From Trametopsis cervina (lineage: Eukaryota > Basidiomycota > Agaricomycetes > Polyporales > Irpicaceae), in the NCBI GenBank assembly GCA_022385755.1, contig MU278393.1, positions 72,966 through 88,400 of the forward strand: a DNA stretch of 15,435 nucleotides, read 5' to 3'. Shown in pieces: positions 9,677 to 15,435 of this stretch; the stretch's first letter is position 1, and each line of letters starts with the position of its first letter. The position numbers and the translations under genes were made by a program. The notes beneath the pieces were generated by a model. It worked only from the letters and a program-made list of their open reading frames with translations, ran no database searches and was not told the DNA's origin.

Positions 9677-10000
9677 TTTGTTCTACATCCTTTGTAAGTC
9701 AATGAATTCTGTTCTGTTTTGTGAAGACTCTCTCGTCGTCTCGATCTTATGTGCTCGTTCAATGCGTTGAGCTCCTCTCGTTACTCTTATCTGTAGGTAC
9801 GTTATCTTATATTTACACCAAGTTAATATCCAGGACCGATGTGCGTATGGCAAATTCCTTCCAGTCATTAGGGCAGAACTCTGCGTTGCATCCTCTGCAC
9901 TGTATTGGTGCCCAGTACGTATATATGGATGACCTCTGCGACATCACCTCAGAAGTGACCATTACATGTCATCGTACTCTCCGCCGCATCTTCGCAGGGA
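9677..10000. other. Intergenic between converging genes
   Basis: The large plus-strand gene and the minus-strand cysteine-rich gene converge on this 324-bp gap, which must hold both 3' UTRs. One plus frame (9721-10077) is open for 118 codons but overlaps the opposing last exon and has no recognisable feature. Confidence 0.5.
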
Positions 10001-10885
10001 TCATCTTGAGAACTTGCAGTTGTCTACTCCGGCCTCGCTGTCTTGAACGCTCAAGCATCTACGTAACTTGGCTATAGGTCCTGCATCCCCGACTGCTCCC
10101 TTGCAGCCGTCACTGTCATTCATCATGGGGAAACTGAGAGTGTCTATTTGCTTGAGATGGATTGTGTAGTATGTATGACAGAACAAAGAAACGAACGTAC
10201 TTAGATACTTGCTTGTTCACTTTTTTCAACTGAGTTTCTTGCGCACCGATACTTTGCGCTGAACTCAAATCCAGCCAGTGTAGCACATACTTAGGACGAG
10301 TTTTGTCCTTAAACGAGTCGTACCACACCGAAAGACGTTCGTAGAGGATATGACCGGGGCCACCCTTCAGCTTCAGGGGTGGGTTGTAACAATCTACAAT
10401 AACCATCGGGGGCAGACGGAGCCGGGGAGTAAGCGGAATATAGTTTCGTACTCGACCCGCAGGCCGTCTGGGAAAACAGGTGCCCCATCTGCGTAGTACA
10501 TACCCTGCATCTTTGTAAGTATTGACTCACTAGCGCACGCCATGATGTAGAACTCACCATGTAGGCTTGGGGACTTTGCCGTCCCTATCACACACGGGGC
10601 AGAGGAGCACGGCATCCTTCAGCACTCGAGATCTCAAAGTCTTCAGCTGCGGCACGCAGTCATTACAGACCGAACGGCCACATTTACATTCTACAAGACT
10701 TCCTCCATTGACGGATACAGCACAAGTCCGACGACGATCCCCTCGCACGCTCTCCACTTACCGCGCCTCCATCCGATTCTCCCCCTCTGTCCCGCACCGT
10801 CAACTTTCAGCACCCCGTATATTTCCATGTCGCCGCTTACCGTGTACTGTCCTTCACCAGCGCGACAGAGGCTTGGGCAGCCGAC
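10001..10885 (-). CDS. Cysteine-rich PHD/RING-like gene, 3' exons (5' end unresolved)
   Basis: A consistent exon chain reads leftward: 10690-10558, 10504-10452, 10393-10201 and 10133-10001. Introns are 53, 58 and 67 nt with donors GTGAGT, GTACGA and GTACGT, and all phases match, giving about 170 residues to the stop. The first of these exons holds a zinc-finger-like cluster: C-K-C-G-R-S-V-C-N-D-C, then about 20 residues, then C-P-V-C. This resembles the second half of a RING or PHD finger with the usual His replaced by Arg. The next exons encode NPPLKLKGGPGHILYERL and a segment ending with PKYVLHWLDL. A preceding exon at 10885-10762, joined through a 71-nt GTAAGT...GTAG intron, keeps phase but is less convincing. 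No start codon is assigned. Function is unknown; chromatin or ubiquitin roles are possible from the finger alone. Confidence 0.4.
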
Positions 10886-12987
10886 CTGCAACACACTGTC
10901 TCAAGGACATACGTCCCGATAAACGCAGTGACCGCTGATACATCTGTAGGAGGGCAAACTGAAACCGCCGCCTGAGACACGAGACCTGTCCTCCTAGAAC
11001 GCCGCACGCCGTTCCGCCTACCGACACTGTCATCGCCACCACTCCTGCTAGTATTGATGTCGTAGGTGTCCGTGTCCCTCCTTTCACAGAATCCGCAAGA
11101 ATCGTCATTGCGTGTATTGCTTGTGTTTCTTTGTGAGCGCAGTAACTATGAGCAGTACGTGTACGGTCCTGTACGCTGTCGCTCGCGATGAGTGTTCTAC
11201 GAGTCCTGCAGGTCTGAGGTGGGAGTAAGCACCGGCGCATAGCACCGCAAAGTAGCACGACGCACTGGCAACGGTTATCACCAAGCTCTACGGCATCTCC
11301 TCTCGGATGGCGGACGAGCACGGCGGGAATCATTGTATGTCGCGGCGCAAGGGCTAAGGGGATGATTCATGATAGAGGAGCTGTCTTGCGCACGGGCCAA
11401 GCGATAGCAGATTGTTCGCGTGAGTCGTGCATTGAGGTGAGGGACAGCAGATACGGTCGTGAGGTGTCTTGCGCGATCCCAAATAGTACGGAATGGGAAA
11501 CGGCAGAATGTGCGTCATGTGAAGCGAGGAGCGCAACTCCACGGGTAGAAATTGAGTCGACTGCACGCTTTTCAGTGCCGCAATGCACACACACGCGAAC
11601 ACGCTTTGTTCTCGAAGAGAGGCGCAAATGTGCAGCAAGCATAGCATAGCGATCAGGGATACGAAGCGAGTGGTAGTAGGGACACGACGTGAAGCAAAAC
11701 ACTACCGTGAGAGGAGAGTTGTGACGCTACGTCGGGATATCGTAGGTCAACGCCGCTTTGTCGAGGAAGCCTCGTGGATGGAGGGATGCGATGCTAAATT
11801 ACCAGCAGTACTGACGGTCTAACGAGTGTGAAAACCCATACAAGCGCAACTGGACGTCGACACACCAGAGGAGAGGATGCAAGACATCTTCATCTAGACC
11901 GTCTTCCGATAAATAGAGCTACATCTTGCGAAAGCGGACGCACGAGCATGAGCGAGCCAGAGGACGGGAGATGGGCGGGGTCATACCACGCTGGAGTTCC
12001 TGGTACCGAATACGAATGAAAAGGAGACCGGGGACAGAGGTAGTGGTTCACGCGAGCACCCGTTGCGATGGTAGCCTTGCATGCTCGGAATCCAAACTCG
12101 CACGCCGTGCCTGGGATCACACTCCTTGTCGTCCCGCACGAGCTAGTTGGTGAGTATACAATACACATTTCGGAAACAGCGGAGGTAATGTCTTGGAGGG
12201 CTGTGTATGCAAACATTTCTACGCCTTCGTCTTCACAAGTCCTAGAGACAACGACACAGAATGAGTAGTTACCATATTGAGTGCAAGCCAGGGAACGGAG
12301 GCCTGTTTGACACGCGCACGCGAGAGTCGGGACTGAGAGGAGGCTGCGCGCCATGTATGTTGAGCTGGATGGTGTCCATGCGGGACCGTGCCGGGAATAA
12401 ATTACGGCCTGCGTGCTGAACGCGCCGCAACGTATATATGGGTAGGCTTGAGGCGTCTTCTCCCCAAAAGTCGCGTCGTGCGCCTGATACAGCATTACGG
12501 CTGGGTAAGCGCAGAGAGTTACTGGAGCGATGCAGCATAAAACGCGAGTGACCGCACACAGTCGTAGCACCTCGTCTGGAAGACTTCGCGACACGATCCC
12601 GTGTGTCGAAGATGTCCTACGAGCGACGAGATAGGTCTTCTGCTAGTGCTACCGCAGTTAAGCCTCCAGGTGAAGGGTGCGGCTACTTCGATTGTGTTCG
12701 GCATGACGAGGCGGTGTGGGGCTGGGAGCGGCGAGTTGCCGTACAGCGCACGCCCAGGATAGTCGTAGGTAGCTATCAGGGGAGGTGGAGCGTCTCCAAA
12801 TTCCCAAGCTGGTCTCCGTGGAGAGTCTACGGGCAAAGAGGTGCTGCGCGCATTTGGAGGACTGGAGCGCGGCGTAGTGTGAGCAGACGGAGAGGCAGGC
12901 TTTGGGTGCTATCGGGGAGTGTGACTTACAGGAAGAGACTGTGCGAGGGTTGCCACCAGACGCCAGCTTTGTGCCGTGGACGCAGTG
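10886..12987. other. No supportable gene (10886-12987)
   Basis: Long minus-strand open frames exist (11333-10854, 159 codons; 12594-11890, 234 codons; 12836-12519, 105 codons) but none shows a recognisable domain. The last contains a Pro-rich, protein-like stretch (PAWEFGDAPPPLIATYDYPG). Several GTAAGT/GTGAGT sites occur. This could be the 5' part of the cysteine-rich gene, a separate multi-exon minus-strand gene, or decayed coding DNA. I could not build a model whose phases and motifs agree. Confidence 0.35.
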
Positions 12988-13512
12988 TCAATTCGTCCGA
13001 TTAGCCACCCCTACTATTTGATCCATTGCGTCGTAGAGGTTCTCCTGCGTGCGGACCACGGGATAGGGGATTGTGCGACATCGATACTTGCGCGCTAAGC
13101 AGTGAGAGAGAGATGGCCGGGGAGTGTCTATAATGACGGCGGCGTGCGCTGAACAATAGAGGTCCAGCTGAAGATTTCTAGGCGGCGGCGGTGAGCGAGT
13201 AGAGAGGCGGGCAAGGGGGGAAGACAACTGTTGCGAAGACAGGAGTGGTTTCTGGATTCCCGGGTAGGTTGCAACAAGAGGAGTGGGAGACGCAATGGCG
13301 GAGGAGAGGTGGATACGGAGCCACTCTTTCACAAGAGTCCCGAAAAATGCAGCCGTGCAAATAAGGCTGAGGCTGGTGGAACATAGCGTGCCGTTATGAT
13401 ACGATGGTACGGGGGCATGACTTGAAGTGCAGTGATGCTGGGAGAATAGAACTTGTCGTGGGTAGCCTGCTATTTCATGCGCATTGTGCGTGTGAATGCG
13501 AGAACGGCGGCG
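12988..13512 (-). pseudogene. DUF6535-like membrane-protein fossil
   Basis: A minus-strand frame is open from 13512 to the stop at 12988 (174 codons) but contains no upstream ATG. At 13395-13306 it encodes a hydrophobic segment followed by LVKEWLR. This aligns without gaps over about 25 residues with the N-[AV]-L-W-F-x-S-L...LVKQWLR transmembrane hallmark of DUF6535, a domain expanded in basidiomycetes. The usual W-F pair is C-S here, and one residue is inserted after the Asn. The expected preceding transmembrane segment is not found in any frame upstream, and the following part does not resemble the family. I read it as a relic; a divergent internal exon is the alternative. Confidence 0.35.
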
Positions 13513-14865
13513 TTATCGGAGTCAATTGGAGGGGATATCTCGCTCCGTGTGCTTGCCTCATACACCGACGACTTCGTGAAGTAGAATACGTACCTGCCTG
13601 ATAAGCAATTGCAACGTCAGGTCAGATTGAATCACTCACCTATGCATCGACTGTCACTTCCTAGCCCCAAATCTCGCTATACAAGTCCCACCCTTCCATT
13701 TTTACCTAAGTGGAGTTGTTGTGCCGCCCATAGTGCCGAAACGATGCATGCAGTGGAAATGGGACTTGGTGGACGCCAGATGGCGGCGGCACGATCACTT
13801 GGTGAGGGTGCCAGAGAAGGCAGCACCGTGAGCTCGTGGCTGGGGGCTTGAGCATGGGGTAGGGTTCGCGTACACGTTGCGAGGGCAGTGGCGAGGAAGG
13901 GCAAGGGTTGCTGTGGTTCGAGATGAGGATTGAAGGGCGGGGCATGAGGCAGGAGCGGCAGCGATGAGAGCCGTCCGCGTCATCGCGTTGAAGGCGAGTG
14001 ACTGCATGCAGCGCGATGGACCGCTGGTGAGAAGAGAAGAGATGGATGCGGTTGAGTGTCGATCAAGTAGGGAAGGTGGGAGTGCTTGACAGAGTGCGAC
14101 GGAAGGGCGTTGTGGCATGTGCACTTCGTTTCAGATCAACCGCCATCGATCAGTGCAGAGGGTTTGCACGCATGATCTTAGAGAAGCGACAGGGAAGAAG
14201 AAGGGGTGTTGTGGTGCGAGGTGAGGGTCGAGAGGCAACCTTAGATATCGATTGAGTGCCGCAGTGACGATGATGAGACAAAGGGAAGTGCTTGGCAGGT
14301 TGTCGGCGCTATCGAGGCGCGGGCGTTGTGGCGTGCCCACTTCGGGTCAGATCGGCTGCATGCGATCTGTGCACACTTCACTCACCATGTCATCTTACAC
14401 TTATCACACCAAAGCACGTCAAGCACGTCACCCCGATTCTCAACCTCCACAACGCTGCCATGGAGTCGTCACCTAGGTTATATGTCATCTCTGCGTGCTC
14501 ATGCTGTGTTTCACGCTCACGTTTGAGCCCGACGGTTGCTTGGTGTGGAGGAAGGGATGCTGAGTCTGAGTGAATGGGAGAGAGGACGAGCCATGACAAC
14601 ATCGGTGAGTCCCGCGTTTCTCTGTTCGATTGGAATGTATTGCTGTCTTCTCACCTGCAGCACTGTGCTCCCAGTCCCGGCGTTTGACTCGGTCTCGTCT
14701 CGGGCGAACATCCACCCTGTCCAACACTTCCACTTCGCGCCTCGCGTTCTCCCTTCAAACTCACACTTCCTCTACTCGCTTCCAATACAAAACTCGAAAT
14801 CCCCGATGCCATATCGATGTCAATTTGCGATGGACCTACCGCACCAATTATGAGGCACCGGAAAG
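13513..14865. other. Gene-poor stretch before the telomere-like repeat
   Basis: No open frame longer than about 110 codons is present and none has a recognisable domain. The stretch contains the diverged tandem duplication described at 14051-14375 and an isolated intron-like GTGAGT...TGCAG around 14603-14660 that does not join useful frames. It is most likely non-coding. Confidence 0.45.
14051..14375 (+). repeat. Diverged tandem duplication, period about 200-216 bp
   Basis: Copy 1 begins near 14051 and copy 2 near 14251. Shared landmarks in the same order are TTGAGTG (14052 and 14252), AGTGCTTG (14081 and 14287), GGGCGTTGTGGC (14105 and 14321), then CACTTCG and TCAGATC. Spacing grows from 200 to 216 bp, so indels have accumulated. 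There is no sign of coding. Confidence 0.65.
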
Positions 14866-14880
14866 TTAGGTTAGGTTAGG
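14866..14880 (+). repeat. Telomere-like TTAGG x3
   Basis: Three perfect TTAGG units are followed by AGGGG. The usual basidiomycete telomere repeat is TTAGGG, so this is a short, degenerate or variant array. The G-rich strand runs toward the right edge, the orientation expected if the chromosome end once lay on that side. Confidence 0.6.
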
Positions 14881-14890
14881 AGGGGAGCGA

Positions 14891-14911
14891 GCCACGAGCG
14901 AAGCGAGTGGC
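14891..14911. other. GCCAC/GTGGC hairpin beside the TTAGG junction
   Basis: Arms 14891-14895 and 14907-14911 are perfectly complementary around an 11-base GAGCG-rich loop, just 10 bp inside the TTAGG junction and 12 bp from the ribozyme. On the minus strand this would be the last structured part of the element's transcript before the telomeric repeat. Confidence 0.45.
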
Positions 14912-14922
14912 GAGCGACAAGA

Positions 14923-15001
14923 CTGGTGTGAAAGGCAAAGTTCCCTCTACGGTAGTAGACGGGGGCAACTTTCGACGTTAGTCTCATCAGTGCCTCACCA
15001 G
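14923..15001 (-). ncRNA. Type I hammerhead ribozyme
   Basis: Minus strand, 5' to 3'. Stem I 5' strand CUGGUG (15001-14996) and AGGCA (14995-14991); core CUGAUGA (14990-14984); stem II GAC/GUC (14983-14981 with 14976-14974) closed by UAAC and with the canonical G10.1-C11.1 pair. Then GAAA (14973-14970); stem III AGUU/AACU (14970-14967 with 14942-14939) extended by CCC/GGG and UCUAC/GUAGA around a UACC loop. The cleavage triplet is CUU (14940-14938), so cutting is predicted between 14938 and 14937. Stem I closes with UGCCU (14937-14933), bulge UUCA, and CACCAG (14928-14923). The stem I bulge faces loop II, as in natural fast-cleaving type I ribozymes. All core bases are intact. CUU is an allowed but usually slower NUH triplet. 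Catalysis is predicted, not shown. Confidence 0.88.
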
Positions 15002-15025
15002 GATAGGTTATATATCGAACAGCCA

Positions 15026-15051
15026 ACTCCGAACTTAGAGAAATCCGGAGT
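15026..15051. other. ACTCCG/CGGAGT hairpin upstream of the ribozyme
   Basis: A perfect 6-bp stem (15026-15031 with 15046-15051) with a 14-base loop. It lies 24 bp upstream of the ribozyme in the minus-strand direction. Confidence 0.4.
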
Positions 15052-15057
15052 GCAGGG

Positions 15058-15071
15058 GACGCGTAAGCGTC
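15058..15071. other. GACGC-GTAA-GCGTC tetraloop hairpin
   Basis: A perfect 5-bp stem closes a four-base loop that reads GUAA (GNRA type) on the plus strand and UUAC on the minus strand. It forms part of a series of hairpins in the putative element. Confidence 0.4.
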
Positions 15072-15279
15072 GCCGCTGAGTAAAGTGAAGTGCCGATCGC
15101 GCGGACATCACGCAATCCCTTAATCATTCACCGATGGACGGAGTATAAGTCAGCAAACTCCAGAACGGGCCGAGCCCCGGGGATGAGTAATATCCCGATC
15201 GGGGATCGGCTATGGAAGGCCGAGGCCGAAGCCGGCGGGCCGGCCGGGCCGGAACAGACATCGGACCGGAGTAGACGCC

Positions 15280-15299
15280 CAGCCCCTCGGAGGGGGCTG
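15280..15299. other. CAGCCCC/GGGGCTG hairpin
   Basis: Complementary 7-bp arms (15280-15286 and 15293-15299) flank a six-base loop. This is a further structured piece of the GC-rich tract. Confidence 0.4.
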
Positions 15300-15409
15300 T
15301 TCTCGCCCGAGGCGTATTAGCCTCCTGTGGGGTCATCGAAACCCGACTCGAAGGGAGCCGGGTGAAGTCGAAACCAGCCGTCAAAACGTCCGGCCAGACC
15401 GCGACCGTA

Positions 15410-15428
15410 AGTGCGCCGAAGGCGCACT
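15410..15428. other. AGTGCGCC/GGCGCACT hairpin at the window edge
   Basis: Perfect 8-bp arms (15410-15417 and 15421-15428) surround GAA. On the minus strand the top reads CC-UUC-GG, close to a stable UUCG-type loop. A small terminator or processing element is conceivable, but nothing else supports that. Confidence 0.4.
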
Positions 15429-15435
15429 CCGTTCA

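Larger units (their letters stand above)
14881..15435 (-). mobile_element. Putative Penelope-like (Coprina-type) retroelement 3' part, truncated by window edge
   Basis: This GC-rich, hairpin-dense tract starts directly at the TTAGG units and runs off the right edge. Its minus strand holds a complete hammerhead ribozyme. Known biology: Penelope-like elements carry hammerhead motifs in their terminal repeats, and endonuclease-deficient types such as Coprina in basidiomycetes attach to telomeric repeats by priming on the G-strand 3' end. That mechanism would put the 3' end of the element's RNA next to TTAGG with its sense strand opposite, exactly the orientation seen here. A minus-strand frame of 86 codons (15384-15124) shows no reverse transcriptase motif, so this is probably untranslated sequence. 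Other hammerhead-bearing elements (retrozymes, SINE-like repeats) are possible. No RT can be seen inside the window. Confidence 0.5.

Noticed and set aside
11890..12594. 234-codon minus-strand open frame as a gene
   Set aside because: Composition is erratic with many Cys and Ser, no domain is recognised, and no exon chain supports it; it is left within the unassigned stretch.
14593..14700. Mini-exon starting ATGACAACATCG with GTGAGT donor and TGCAG acceptor
   Set aside because: The spliced frame stops after about a dozen codons and no continuation in phase was found.

Overview
The window reads as nuclear DNA of a filamentous basidiomycete, probably an agaricomycete. The grounds are GT-AG introns of about 50-85 nt with CTNAY-type branch points, a two-finger C2H2 regulator whose second finger is interrupted by an intron, a large protein resembling an uncharacterised family I recall as multi-copy in wood-decay fungi, and a fossil resembling the basidiomycete-expanded DUF6535 membrane domain. 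No prokaryotic signals are seen. All identifications come from reading the sequence and from memory of families; no search was run.

Layout. 1-530: a leader-like repeat on the minus strand, then a 70-bp block with a nested CACGTG palindrome. 531-2631: nothing I can support. 2632-3071 (minus): a three-exon gene for a 101-residue helical protein of unknown function. 3691-5714 (minus): a three-exon gene for a 543-residue C2H2 transcription factor, with a TATA box near 5766. 6400-6469: a second copy of the 70-bp block in the same orientation, followed by a homologous leader now on the plus strand. 6771-9676 (plus): a two-exon gene for a 949-residue uncharacterised protein carrying nine 9-residue Arg/Ser/Pro repeats. 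10001-10885 (minus): the 3' exons of a cysteine-rich, PHD/RING-like gene whose 5' end I could not resolve. 10886-12987: no supportable gene. 12988-13512 (minus): a DUF6535-like fossil. 13513-14865: no gene, but a diverged tandem duplication.

The most interesting part is the right end. Three TTAGG units (14866-14880) are followed by a structured, GC-rich tract running to the window edge. Its minus strand contains a complete type I hammerhead ribozyme (14923-15001): core CUGAUGA and GAAA, canonical G10.1-C11.1, and three well-formed stems including a stem I internal bulge facing loop II. Hammerhead motifs plus telomere-repeat attachment are hallmarks of Penelope-like retroelements, and endonuclease-deficient ones (Coprina) are known from basidiomycete telomeres. 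I infer that the window ends in the 3' part of such an element, whose reverse transcriptase would lie beyond 15435 on the minus strand.

The genes do not form a pathway. The picture is of an accessory, possibly subtelomeric or formerly telomeric region: dispersed promoter-like repeats, lineage-specific genes, decayed genes and a telomere-linked retroelement.
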